NCBI RefSeq assembly: GCF_000143415.4
Contig: NW_003314261.1
Location: forward strand, 1,801,973 to 1,865,972
DNA length: 64,000 nucleotides
Direction: 5' to 3'
Source of the DNA: Selaginella moellendorffii
Taxonomy: Eukaryota > Streptophyta > Lycopodiopsida > Selaginellales > Selaginellaceae
Made by a program: the position numbers and the translations under genes. Each line of letters starts with the position of its first letter. Positions within the stretch are counted from its first letter, which is position 1. The notes under the pieces were generated by a model. That model made no database searches. It saw only the letters and a list, made by a program, of their open reading frames with translations, and was not told the origin of the DNA. Below, piece after piece: positions 34,101 to 45,758 of the stretch.

Positions 34101-34301
34101 ATGGCGGATGTTGTGTCGCTGATAATTGGAGCAATTCTCTTTTTGATCTTGTCACCAGGGCTGCTGCTGCAAATCCCCGGCACGGAGAGGGCGGTGGAAT
34201 TCACCAATGGTCGTACGAGCGTCGCTTCCGTTATCACGCACACCATCGTGTTCGTCATTCTGCTCTACTTGTTTCAGCTCGCCTTCCATGTCCACTGCTG
34301 A
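34101..34301 (+). CDS. DUF3339 small membrane protein
   Basis: 66 aa, single exon from ATG 34101 (MADVVSLIIGAILF). A first transmembrane segment is followed by LSPGLLLQIPG, a polar stretch with EFTNGRTS, and a second segment ending in a histidine-containing tail. That is the standard layout of the plant DUF3339 family (about 65-70 aa), of unknown function. An upstream in-frame ATG at 34074 would add 9 residues; the MAD start fits the family better. Confidence 0.88.
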   Translation: MADVVSLIIGAILFLILSPGLLLQIPGTERAVEFTNGRTSVASVITHTIVFVILLYLFQLAFHVHC

Positions 34302-34373
34302 AACTGGAAATTCGTAGTAACTACTCTGTCTACTATTCCTTGTCTTGATCAATAAGAGGCGATTCATTCCACT

Positions 34374-35202
34374 CTACTTGAGATTCAATGGCGCACAAAT
34401 ACCAACGATTTCCTCCCCGTCTTCAAGGGAGCCGAGCTTCCAATCCGGGTCGCCGTCGCGTATGGCATTCACTTCAGTGTGATCTACGAAGAATTCCGTG
34501 TTTATCCTGAAGCCGGTAATTTCTCGCTTGTGGATGTAAGGTACCTGTACAAGGAGATGCGTGAGAAATAAAAGAGAGTAACATTTCAAGGGGTGTTTTT
34601 ACTTGCGATGAACGGATGATGCCCACAGCATGTTGTGTGAGAAAGCTTGGATCAACTCGTGTGTTCGTGGCCGATTCCAGTGCACGAATCGCGTATGGAT
34701 GACTGGACACAAGCCCGGCAGCGACATCCGATGGCCCATCCAGCGCACGCTACAGAACAAAAGCTTGGATAAAGGAGAATAGAAAAACGAAGACTCGCCT
34801 TGATCAGCTTGGTTGCCACTCCTTGGTGTCGAAACAAAGGATTTACGACAAGTTGTATAATCCACACCACGTCCCCTGTTTCAATTAAGCAAAAAGAAAC
34901 AAACTAAATGAAAGAAACAATGGAGAAGAAAAGGATGACACACCTTGAAGAGGCCCATACCAAAAACGCCGGCAAAACGCTTGCCCAATCACCTTGTTCT
35001 CTAGGAGCGCCAGAGAAACAAAGCAGCGGTCGTCGAAGAAGATCTCCCTGCGCATCCATGAGACGCTCATCTTGGCTCGCTTACCAACACGATCCGGCGG
35101 CGCTCCTCTTCCCCAAACTCCATACGACGTGGAGAAGAGCTTCGCGCACTGCACCGCGAGCTCGTCAGAGAGAGTCGACGCAAGACGAAACTCCATGGAC
35201 AT
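34374..35202 (-). CDS. GNAT-type N-acetyltransferase-like protein, copy 1
   Basis: Four exons: 35202-34944, 34875-34799, 34749-34603, 34544-34374; 217 aa. The acetyl-CoA loop is in the second exon as QLVVNPLFRHQGVATKL, matching the V-x(5)-R/Q-x-x-G-x-A/G signature of GNAT enzymes, preceded by a beta strand VVWII. The C-terminal part (DWKLGSLEDGEEIVGIC) is shared with the neighbouring copy. Intron 2 uses a GC donor (AAG|GCGAGT). Substrate unknown. An alternative start is the ATG at 35196. Confidence 0.75.
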
Positions 35203-35227
35203 GAAAGCCCTAAAGCTACACATCCCT

Positions 35228-35990
35228 TTACTTTTCAAACGGTAAGACGACCGCCACGAACTCCTTTCCCTCTTCCAGTGCTCCTAAACTCCAGTCCGGC
35301 ATCTTGGCTAGCAAGTCGAGCACCTCGCTGTGATCCGCAAAGAATTGGGTGTCCACGAAGCCATCGGCAGGCCTTGCAGGTAAGGCACTCCAGAAGCCTT
35401 CATCATCGCTGGGCCATACACGACGACCATATCTGGAGAAACACGCTTCCCTGTCGCCCTTTCTAGCGAGCGAACCGCAAATGGATGGCTTGTGATAAGC
35501 CCCACAGCCGCAGGGATAGCACCCATTGCATTCTGCAAGACAAGAAAACAAGGACAACCGTAAATCCCACTCCACTCTCCAATCATAAGAAGTTAAGAAC
35601 TCACCTTCATGAGTCTTATCGCAATCTTCTTGTTACGGTGATTGGAAGACACCACCAGTTGCGTTATCCAGAGGGCTGGGCCGCCTGGTGAAAACCACAT
35701 TATAGATTTGAATCGAAAGGAGAATCGAGGCAAATACCTGCGAAGCGAAAGCTTCTGTGGAACACGTAGCCCGCTAGACTCCCGTTCACAGTTGCAAAGG
35801 TGAGGCAACAGTCGTCACTGAATAGATGCTCCTTTCGGAGCCTTTGCACGGTAGTCTTCACCTGATGCCCCACCCTAGCAGCCGGAGCTCCGGGTCCCTA
35901 AGTGGCATAGCACGCACAACTCTTGCAGCGTCTCCTCCTGGATGTCATTTCGCTGGAGCGTGGTAAACTTTATCCCATCTTGATCCTGTG
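35228..35990 (-). pseudogene. GNAT-like protein, tandem copy 2 (decayed)
   Basis: Parallel to copy 1. Exon pieces: about 35990-35738, 35684-35605, 35533-35228. The acetyl-CoA loop reads QLVVSSNHRNKKIAIRL, where the glycine of the signature is lost. A TAG lies where copy 1 has the tryptophan of YGVWGRGAP (about 35899). The preceding N-terminal stretch is in another frame. A further single-base shift lies near 35375 between VPYLQ and DGFVDTQFF. Copy 2 lacks the last intron of copy 1. Confidence 0.65.
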
Positions 35991-36460
35991 GTCTCGATTA
36001 GAAACGAAAGTGGTTCCAACGTATTTACAAGTCACGGGTCACAGGCCCTTGTCCAGTCGAATTTTCTCCCCAGGCCCAGAGGCAGCCTGTAAGCACTACA
36101 TCACGATTATCAACATATGCTACAATGTAATATACCTTTGGCTTCCTTTTCAACCAAGCCTTGATCATTTTGCCGAAGTTCTTTATATTCTTCCGAGCTG
36201 ACGAACTTAATTCTGCATGCGTAAAAGGCAGCCAAAAAGATGTCAAAGTGGAAAAGCCAAAACACACCTGGCACAAGTCATCCAACTCCTTTCAGTCTCT
36301 CTCGAAACTTCCTACCATCACTGGCTCGCGTATTCCCTCCTGTAGATGCTGTGAGGTCATGTCAACGCAGCGCAAATGTCAAACAAGAAAAGAAGACACC
36401 ATACATCAGTGATCGAGATATAAGCCCTGTGAGAAAATAAGAACGACGGAAGCGAGTTGA
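35991..36460. other. unassigned region upstream of the GNAT copies
   Basis: A minus-strand open stretch (36285-36025) contains YYIVAYVDNRDVVLTGCLW but matches no family I recognise. It may be a 5' exon of the decayed GNAT copy or an independent remnant. Confidence 0.3.
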
Positions 36461-36540
36461 TAACCTATGAAGAATGATCGATCCAACGACTGGAAATACG
36501 ACCACACGCACACGCGAATAAATGTTCGATCGACAAACCT

Positions 36541-36775
36541 GGATCGGCCGATTGAGAAATATTTCGAGAGAATTCAAGATCGATGGAAAGAACGCACGGA
36601 AGAACAAAGCCGGATCGAGAGAAAGAAGGATCGACCGAAAGAAAGCCGGAACGGCCGATTGAGAAATATTTTGAGAGAAAGAAGCATTGGCCGAAAGAAC
36701 ACACGGACGGACAAACCCCCGGTTGAGAAATATTTCGAGAGAAAGAATGATCGGCCGAAAGAACGTATGGACATC
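36541..36775. repeat. three imperfect units with GAGAAATATTTCGAGAGAA
   Basis: Units starting near 36556, 36659 and 36724 share 'TTGAGAAATATTTYGAGAG' and 'CCGAAAGAAC' spaced by about 40 bp. No coding function assigned. Confidence 0.7.
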
Positions 36776-36830
36776 GGCACAAAGAAAACATGCAGGGAAT
36801 GGCCGGAGCTGGTAGAATCGTCGATTTCAA

Positions 36831-36898
36831 GGAGAAGATGATCGATTTCAAGGAGAAGATGATCGATTTCAAGGAGAAGATGATCGATTCAAGGAGAA
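36831..36898. repeat. 21-bp tandem repeat, about 3.3 units
   Basis: Units of AAGGAGAAGATGATCGATTTC in a row, the last incomplete. One degenerate set is also in the captured fragment at about 27600-27650. Confidence 0.9.
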
Positions 36899-37083
36899 GA
36901 AGCGCGCTCTTCGGCTTCCAGCGCCAAGCCATCTTAGTCCAGACACGTGCAATGAAGAGGGACGGCTGAGATCGCGCTAAGAATATTCGTGAGGGTGAAG
37001 GATTCCTGAGATATTCGCTCTAGATTCTGTTAAGCATATTCCTCTATGTTTAAAATTCGATTGCAGGAAAACGTTAGATAAGC

Positions 37084-39943
37084 CTACCAAGTAGGATCTG
37101 GTGAAAACCAAGCCTCGCTACTCCACTCGCGATGATCGTGGCCAGCGTACTCCACATAGCGCTTCCTGCTGCATCCGCGATCATCTCTGTCGATCACGGT
37201 GCTAGAATAGTAGTAATCGCGCTCGGCTCTGTCAAAGTAAATGTACCTCTCGTGACGTTCGTCCTTGTATCCAGAATGGTACTCGACCTGCCGTCGCCTC
37301 CACAGATCATCCGCAAAAGGATCTCTTTCCCAATTGAGATGATCTCCTTGCATGCCATCGTCACTCTTCCGCCGATGCCAGTGATCACTTTCCATGTCAT
37401 TGTCTCTCTTCCGGCGCCTGGAGCCTGGTTGACACCGCCTCTCGTCGATGGACTCATCTCTTTCTCGCAGAGAATGGCCTCTCTCCCGACGTATGGAACA
37501 AAGATGTCGCTCCTCGGTTGAGCACTCTCTTGAGTGACGCTCCACCTCAGTTGAGCACTCTCTTTCCCGCCGCATAGAGTGACGCTGCATCTTGCCGAAA
37601 GAACGATCTCTTTCCCCCTCAGTTGAGCACTCTCGCCGCATAGAGTGACGCTGCATCTCGCCGAAAGAACGCTCTCCTTCCCAACGAGCGGACTCCAGCC
37701 GCCTGCGGTCGATAGTAGGATGTTCTCTGGAGCTCGAGTATCCCTCCTGCTTTGGACTTGCTCCATGACCACTACGGTTTCTCTCCGTTTGTCCCTGCTG
37801 CCTAAAGCTCAAATCCTTCTTACGCGCAAAGCTGAGAGCTGTACCACCAAGTTTGATAGGATGCTCCAGCGCAAGCACCGCTTCCGTAGCAGCAACCGAG
37901 TAGAAGTTGATGAAGGCTTTGTCGCCCGTCGGAAAAAACTTCTTCAGCAGCTCCTTGCCGTATTCTCTGACCGAGCTGTTCGATGCAAACGTCCTGTCCA
38001 GCAACTCGCACAAAGCTCCCTTGACTAAATCTCCTGGAAGCTTGGGAAGGCCGGACACTCTGATTGCATCCGTCTTCTCGTCGTTCACAACGCCACTGGT
38101 TTTATTTACAGCACCCGGTCGGCAGTAATCGGCGTGTCGGAAGATTCGAAGCGGCAAGCCTCCGAGAAGGAACTTGTCCGGCTCGTCAACGTAGACGTCC
38201 ATGATGGCATCCGCGGCAGCCTCGGAGCTGCAGTGCACAACAGCGTTGGGCCACCGGGAGATACAAACCTTGCAGCTCTCGTCCGGTTTGATCTCTCGGA
38301 GGAGGCACTGGAAGAACATTTCCACGCTTCCAATATCATCTTCTGCGAGCAGATTGACCACCATTAGTTTCACGTTCGATAGTCTTGCGAGTGTTCTGTA
38401 AGACTTCGGTCTCTCCAGGCGAGTAGCGTGAGTGCTCGTCTTGTCGAGCGACTCCAGCGTGAGTTCTCCAGTGTTAGTCCGACCATTGCAGTCCTTGGCG
38501 GAAAACGTTTTGCTTTCTTGAGGAAGTCCTTCAGCAGTCCCGAGTTGAGGAGTAACATTATCGGACCCGGGAGAACATACGATCTCAACTTTATCTCTCG
38601 GCGCTGTGTTGCTGCGACAGAGGAAGGAACCCATGGAGATGGAGTCCAGAGACCTGTTTTTACCACACCTGTAGAATATCAAATCTGCCGCGACCTCCGA
38701 CCCCATACCCAAAAGTGCATCCGTCCCCTCGGGAGAAATATCCATCGACTCGATGATCTCGCCAACTTCCTCTTCCGGCAAGATTTTCTTGAAGTGTTGC
38801 TTGAGGGTATTCTCCGTCCAGTCTTTGCTCGGTCCCCGAAAGTATACGAGCAAATCTCCGCATCTCTGAGACACAAAGTCCATGGAGAGAATTTCCATAG
38901 GCGAGTAAAGCCTTCGAATATCGAGCTCCTTCTCCTTGACGTAAGGCGGGCTCAACATGCAAGCCTCGAAGAAGAGCTCAGCCACCACCCCTGATACGAA
39001 CTTAAACTTTGCAGCATTCCCGTCGCGCGAAACCATGACGAGCTCAGCCTCTTCCGGAACAGCCTCAAATCTGCCATGAACCAGTGCCTTTAGATCCGAT
39101 AGCTCGCAGCTCTCTGGAACATCTTCGGCAACTATCTTCCACTCGTAAGCTTGACGAATCGGAACTGGTGGTGGAAATCCTGGTGGAAAGCCAGTATCAC
39201 AAGACTCCTGTTCCATATCACAAGTATCCTCGAGCTCTTTCAGCTCTTGAAACTCCTGTAAGCCCCCAAGATCCCGTAAGTCCCCGAGCTCCAGCAACTC
39301 CTCATCCTGTAGCATAGAAGTTGACGCAAAGTTTGCAAAGCTTTCCTGCCCGTCTTTGTGATGCTCTTCGGCAGAAGTCGAAGGCAAAGCGAGCATGGGA
39401 ATGTTCTCCTGGACGTTCCTGTGCGCTTGATGCGAGGCGTCCAAGTTTTCAGCATCCTGCTCGGCCTCCTCCTCGCCCAGCCGTGGCTTGAATCGAGAGC
39501 ATCTCGTCAAAGGAGCAACTCGCTTCCTCTTTTTCCCGATTCGAGTCAGCGGCCAGGACGCTTGTTGCAAGAGTGGTCTCGGAGCAGCGACACGCGCCAC
39601 CTTGTTCTCGACGCACCTCTTCAAAAGGAGAACCTCACGTATCACAGGCTTGTAGCCCCTGGCTTGGATCGTTTCTAGGTTTCCCTGGTATTCCTACGAA
39701 GAAAGAAAAGAAAGAGAGCTAGACGTGAAAAACGAAGACAAAGAAGAAGAGACGAACCTCTAGAGCCCTGGCAGCGCCAAGCCGGACACTTTCCTCGTCA
39801 AACAAACTCTTTATCGGCTCTCCGGGGGCGATGGCATACTTCCGCCTGAACGCCGCCTCGTTGAGCTCCATTCCCCTAAAGATCCTCGCTATGCGATCGA
39901 TTTGCTCCATCCCTACGAAATCCGGCAGCTTTACGACCCACAT
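37084..39943 (-). CDS. uncharacterised RRM-like protein with arginine/glutamate-rich C-terminus
   Basis: Two exons, 39943-39758 and 39693-37084, joined in phase to 931 aa. No family name is certain. Residues about 60-125 contain a basic stretch (GKKRKR) that could be a nuclear signal. Acidic low-complexity sequence precedes FPPGFPPPVP. Several RRM-like folds can be suspected: WKIVAEDVPESCELSDL, KLMVVNLLAEDDIGSVEMFF and IRVSGLPKLPGDLVKGAL...KAFINFYSVAATEAVL. The last part is rich in Arg, Glu, Ser and His, with a 25-residue-type repeat RSFG-MQRHSMRRE(RE)CSTE encoded by DNA repeats at about 37520-37680. A role in RNA processing is plausible but only inferred. Its 3' end has a copy inside a retroelement at 27577-27980. 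Confidence 0.82.
37520..37680 (-). repeat. in-frame DNA repeats inside the RRM-like gene
   Basis: The block GTTGAGCACTCTC..CCGCATAGAGTGACGCTGCAT.TTGCCGAAAGAACG occurs twice and partly a third time with a period of about 78 bp. Each encodes RSFG.MQRHSMRRE..CSTE. Confidence 0.85.
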
Positions 39944-39949
39944 TTCCTT

Positions 39950-42890
39950 GCGTGCGCGAACTTACCCCGGGCAAGCATCTCATCGCCGCGATCGCGAGAA
40001 AGAACGCGAGCTCCACCTGGGTGGAAAGGCGGCAACCCTAAACTAGCAACGCTAGTTCCGTACGCTCGTACTATTTTAAATTTTGGACAGCTCCGCGCCA
40101 TATTTTCGTTAGACCCTTTTAAATCGCTTTCACGCATTTTCTGACCAACTAGCCGTGATAGCAAATTACGTTTAGAGATACTACCCATGCATATACGCCA
40201 GTTTGACCGAGAAATCCTCGTGATATACGCTGTATGGCATAGCTATCAATGGATCGATCAATAGCCAGTGTCGTATAGACGTACGCCGAGGGCGTGGTCT
40301 ATTCCTTTGATCCCAAGATCATTCTTACTTATTGACATGGTTTTTACTCCATGCAAGAGGGGTCACTTTTCCAGATTCAATGTGATTGCCCAAGACAAGC
40401 TATGAATGTTCCTGGCTGTTCGTTAGTTTTTCGCCGTGAAATCCTATAAGAGCTTTCTCCTTTTCTTGACTAGCAGTACAGATTATACACTGTCAGTTTG
40501 AAAAATCTGTATATATATGTTTATAAAATACAAACAGAACAGGGTCCTTGAAACTTTGATATCTTTTTTTTTGTGGCCTCTTTTTTCCTGTATGTGTTTG
40601 AAGAGTGCTGGTGGAGTGAATTGAGTGGAGCAGTCATCTTTTTTGAAGGGGTCAGAAATAGCGACACAGACAACTCTTTTATGGGTGGTGTCCAAACACT
40701 TCTTCAGTAGAGGAGCAAGAGTTTTCTTTCATGACAGCTTCGCTCCAAGTATATATACATAAAATATTTCAGGAATTTATATGATATAATCTGTGGATGG
40801 ATCGTTCGTCGGTGTTTGCTGCGTGAAGACCAAAAGAGGAGAAATTAGCTGTGCGTTTGTGTAAGGGGATGTGACACTTTGGTTGGGTGTTTTTGGTCGT
40901 GGGCCGGTCTTTGAAAGCCTTGCAGTGCTCGCAGCTCTGATATATCCTGTTGAGATGTTGAGCTGTTTGGAGCCTGTGTGTCGCGTTACGGACATTGAAG
41001 CTAGAGCTCTTCCATTCCATAGAAAATCCGGCTAAGCGCGTTCACAGTAGTCTCCATAATGCTGTTTGACAAAACGTATCATCGTTAAAGAAATCAACTA
41101 TATGATTCCTGATTTCAAAGGTTTCTGGACCTGGATTTGACTGAAGAGTCAAAAAGTAGTGCGTTTTCCCTGGAAGATAAATAGCCAGACTACCGACCTT
41201 TCTGCAGCGAAACAGAGCGATGGTGCTATAAAATGTGGGGAACCCAGAGGTTGACAGCGGCCAGATTGATCCTGGCGTACGATCTCTGTGTACGAGCATC
41301 ACCCCCATGTTTCCTTGAACAGCAGCAGCAAAACAAAGTCGCATTCTCGCCACTATGAAACAAGTATCTTGTGGTGGTGCATGATCACGAATCCTTAAGT
41401 TTTGGTTTAGTGGAATCTCTCAAGGATTTGATTATTCCGTGCAACCGGGCGTACCACAGATCCTGGAATTGCTCCATGATTACTGTGGGTGGTGGTGGCC
41501 TCATTAAAAACAAGACTTTGGATGTTTTCACTTCAAGCTCTGGCTCCAAAGTTGACAACGAGTTTGTTGTTTGTTGTCTGCACGGCAGGGCAGCAGGACA
41601 TTCCACTTTGCTGCGACGCTGGAGGCTCGCAAAAGGGCCCGAATATTCGCCTGCCACCTTGTTTCAAGGGCTTTGCTTTTGCGTTGTTGTTTATCGAGAA
41701 AGGGGGGATCAATCCCTTTGTCGGAGCGCAATGATTATCAACACATGATCAGTAGCATTATTCAACATTTGTGGTGCACATGGAAAATAAAAGAGAGTAA
41801 AAACTGAGTTAGAAAACCAAAATGCATGCAACAAAGAGCAAATGCTTGCTGGCTCGCCCCTTGTTTCAAGTACAAGCAGTTGCCCTAGTTTCTCATGTTT
41901 ACTATTAATTTTGCCTTAGAGGATTACTATAAGTAGATGACCATTTCTTTTACTCCTACTCTGAAAATGGAAAGGTGGCCTAGGTTGAATTGCGCGGGAT
42001 TCTCGCCACCCGGCAAAATCTAGTCACGCTGGCCTAGATTCGCCGTGCTTGATGATAACCATGCATCGGAATGCCCATGCTAATTCCATCACTAACAATG
42101 ATTATGTTCGCATTAGCAACTTATCTAGAAGACGAGGTTGGTAGGGGCACAACATTAAATGAGTTCGTGATTTGTCAACCTCTCAAGAAAGAGCATTGCA
42201 CAAATGCTTTTCACGTTTCGGTTCATATTAAGTTGTCATGGTAGATAGAGATATTGTTTAGTCATGGGATTAGACAATGGATTTTCTAGCAATTAACACA
42301 ACTATTTGTTCTTAGCACAAGGAAAGAATGGAGATGTTGATAGTTTTAAAAGAGAGAGGCCATGTGCATGTGGTTCATGACTATGATCATGAGGTATCGG
42401 TCAAAGAGCAATAGGTTACAACACGGAGAGTGAAAACAAAATGAAGAACTTTCAGCCACACATCAATTTCTACCAACTGGATTTTGCATTTCCACTGAAG
42501 ACGCAGAAGTGAGAACTGGCATATGGATGGTCATTTGAGCTGGCAGAAAGTATGAATATGCCTTGGATGCTTCTGTGCCTCTAGAGCTCTATGATGCTCA
42601 AGTTGATGATGATGATGGTGAATGATGGTGGAGTGGATTTGGAGAGGGGTTGAGATAACTGACTTGACTGGTGGTGGTGCTCTGGTTCCTTCTGCTGTTG
42701 TGGTGATGGTGTTGTTGTTGGATGGCTGGCTGGAGCTCTCTCCTTTGAGCTCTTTTAGTCCCTTTCAGCTATCTACTTAAAAAACTTTAAATAAATTCTT
42801 ACAGGGACAGGGCTGAACATTCAGCTACTTACCTAGGTAGTGAGGATAGTAAAATGGGGGGGAGGGATTTCTCACAGCCTGGGCCTATCT
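39950..42890. other. intergenic region without recognised gene
   Basis: About 2.9 kb of mixed base composition. Open frames up to about 125 codons occur (for example 41042-41353 minus and 41371-41748 plus), but none shows a family motif or a plausible exon chain. A transcribed non-coding RNA cannot be excluded. Small GAT/GGT repeats lie at 42605-42640 and 42700-42720. Confidence 0.5.
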
Positions 42891-44042
42891 ATCCCTTCTC
42901 TTGATCAATCAGAAGCTGCATTTGAAAATCCTCATTTCACGATCATTCCCAATCCAATCTTCCAGGAAGAGTGCTAGCCAGTTGTGTGAGAACAAGCTCC
43001 CCCCTCTTCTTTCTTCCCTTTCCAGCACACACTTGATATGGGAAGATGGGATCCAGGCTTGGTGGTGCAGCAGGGAGGGGAGGAGCTAAAGCAAAAGAGG
43101 GGTATGCTCAGGTGGAGGAACAGAGCACACTGAGAAGCACAAACCTTGAGGGGAAGGGGCGGCAGCTGGAGCAGCAGCAGTGGTGGTGTCTTTTCGTTTT
43201 CTCCTTGCTTGACATTTATATTTTTTTGTTTTCTTGCTTCTCCTTGCCCAGGGAAGTGCTTGATGATTTTTGTATGAAAACAGCAAAGATGGCAGTGGTG
43301 GGCAGGCCTTTTGTAGTACCATGGACACACACTGTGGTGGTGGAGGTGGTGGTGGTGGTGGACTGCATTTCTAGAGTAGTATAGTTGTTGGCATCTCCTT
43401 GTTCTTCTCCTTTTGTTCTTGTTCTTTCTCCTTTCTCTCATTCATTAGGTGCACCAATAAGCAAAGCCAAAGGCCGTTCAAAGGAAAAGAATCAAAAAGG
43501 AGAAGAGGGAAGGAGAAGCGGAAGTGTCAAACCTTGCACACACACTGGTTTTTATTTTCCCTGGGCATAGTTTTTTTCTTGAGTCTTTATATTGCTTTTC
43601 GCGGCTGCTGCTGCTGCTGCTGCTGATGGATGGCTTGCTGGCTGGCCGGGAAATGGTTTTGGGTTCGTTGGGCTGCTGCTGGTGATCTATCAATTCCGCT
43701 GCTATCTCAAGAACAGAACCGAAAAAGCCAACACCAGCCACTTGATTGATGATTGGGAAGAAGAAGAAGCACAAGAAGAGACAACACGCATTCATTTCTC
43801 AAATGATTCTTCTCCTGTGGGTTGGATTCAAGGGATTCAGCTGGAAGATCAGCATCATCATTGATTCATGTGGGTGGGATCGTGAAAGCAAGGGGAAATT
43901 GGATTTGTGGCATGGTCAGCCTCCCCTCAACGCAAATGCTCCATAGGTAGCAGCAGCAGTAGTACACACTCAAAAAGTCAGTAGCATCACTAGGATCAGC
44001 AAAAGCATTCTTTTGGTGGGGTGGGGTGGGGAGGACTTATGC
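42891..44042 (+). promoter_or_regulatory. promoter / long 5' leader of the trihelix gene
   Basis: No family-like coding sequence. It contains a GGTGGTGGAGGTGGTGG tract (about 43336-43362), CTGCTGCTGCTGCTGCTG (43605-43625) and a GAAGAAGAAG tract (43757-43770), plus several short upstream ATG frames. How much is transcribed cannot be read from sequence. Confidence 0.4.
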
Positions 44043-45345
44043 ATGGCTGATCAAGGCACCGCCAGTGCAATTGTCCCACTTGTGGTTGCAGCAGCATCAT
44101 CGTCCTCAGCAGGATTGACATCACCAGCATCAGGGGCAGCAGCAGCAGCAACGCCACCGCCGCCGCCAACACTTGAGATCGAACAACAGCAGCCGCAACA
44201 GCAGCAGCAGCAGCAGCAGCAACTCGAGGCCTTGGACAGCAGCCGGGGTGGAGGCGGGGGAAGCCGGGAATACAGGAAGGGCAACTGGACGCTCCAGGAG
44301 ACGATGATCCTCATCCAGGCCAAGAAGATGGACGACGAGAGGCGGCTCAAGGGCGGGGACAAGGAGAAAGGCAAATCGGCCGAGTTCCGGTGGAAATGGG
44401 TGGAGAACTTCTGCTGGAGGAAAGGGTGCCAGCGCAGCCAGAACCAGTGCAACGACAAGTGGGACAATCTTCTCCGGGACTACAAGAAGGTGAGGGAGTT
44501 TGAGTCCAAAGTGATGGCCGGATCATCCTCTTCGGCTGCTGCTGCTGCTGCTGCTGGGGCTGCTCCCGTGGTGAATCAAAAGAGCTACTGGCAGCTGGAG
44601 AAGCACGAGAGGAAAGAGCGAGGGCTGCCGTCAAACATGATCATCCAGGTTTACGAGGCCCTTCACGAAGTTGTGGACAAGAGACCACGGCCTCTGCTGC
44701 AGCAGCAGGCTCAGGCTCAGGTTCAGGTTCAGCAGCAGGTTCAGCAGCCGTTCCCGCAGCAGATTCCCCTTCACCCCCAACAACAACAGCAACAAATCCA
44801 TCAACTCCACCAACACCAGCAACATCACCATCAACAACAACATATTTTTTCTCAAGTTCACTTGCCTGGACCAAGTAGTGCTGCTGCTGGAGTTCCACTC
44901 CAACAAGCTACAGGTATCTCTTTTTGCATCTTATGCTTTTTGCTTGGAATTTTCTTTGCATGATGAACGCTAAACATTGTTTGACCTCCACCACTTTGGT
45001 TTTCTTCTTTTCCCTCCTCCAGAGGTTTCGAAGAGCACCGAGAGCGAAGGCAGCGAAATGGAGCGATCGCCGTCGGGGAAGCGTCGCAAAGTTTCCCGAG
45101 AACAAGGCTTGGCCCCGACGGTGTCAAAGAGCGCCTACGAGCTCTCGCAAACGCTGCTAGCCTGCGAAGAGAAAAAGGATAAGCGTCACAGGGACTTGCT
45201 TGGACTCGAGGAACGCAAGCTCGGCTTGGAAGAGGCCAAGACCGAGATCAGCCGCCAAGGCATGGAAGGACTCATCGCGGCCGTCAACAATCTCGCCAAT
45301 GCGATCCTCACGCTCGTCTCAGATCGACAGCAACCTCCAGGCTGA
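44043..45345 (+). CDS. trihelix (GT-type) transcription factor
   Basis: Two exons, 44043-44913 and 45023-45345; 397 aa. After an Ala/Pro/Gln-rich N-terminus the trihelix DNA-binding domain spans about residues 80-165: GNWTLQETMILIQAKK, then WKWVENFCWRKGCQRSQNQCNDKWDNLLRDYKKV seen as its three tryptophans and the QNQCNDKWDNL core. A following SYWQLEKHERKERGLP block is the usual extension. Glutamine and histidine runs lie around residues 230-280. The C-terminal exon has a nuclear-type SGKRRKVSRE motif and a coiled-coil-like LLGLEERKLGLEEAKTEI stretch. Nuclear regulator; targets unknown. The intron is 109 bp. Confidence 0.92.
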
Positions 45346-45758
45346 CTGCTCTAATCTCGTTTCCTTCTTTCTTTCTTGTTGATTATTTTTCCCTGACCAC
45401 CGGCCGCCACTCGAAGATTAATTTTTTCTTTTTCTTTTCCGTGATTTTTTTCCCTGAAATTTTTTTCTCAGCCTGTCGGCTGAACTGCTGTATCTTTAAC
45501 CGTTTTCCTTTAATTTCTTCCGCATTGTTCCTCTGTAAGATCTGAAAAAAAAAGAGAGACGAGGTTACATCCTCTCGATGGTTACCACTGTTTTTTGCTT
45601 CATAACTACGTGAAAAAAGTGCCCACCAACGAGATGTTACTATCAGACCAAGGTACACATGATGAGTATGACTGCCTTCGATTGAGCAGCATTCCTGGAA
45701 AAAAAGAGAGAAGGAATTGACGGATGTCTACTCCTCTAGACTGAGGGAGAATAGTACC
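45346..45758. other. convergent 3' region between trihelix and YchF genes
   Basis: T-rich sequence with no gene. The two genes end towards each other, so this is shared 3' flank and terminator space; no specific poly(A) signal is claimed. Confidence 0.5.

Noticed and set aside
41042-41748. Open frames of about 100-125 codons in the 40-42.9 kb interval as genes
   Set aside because: They overlap on both strands, lack motifs and do not join into an exon chain; left as unassigned intergenic DNA.
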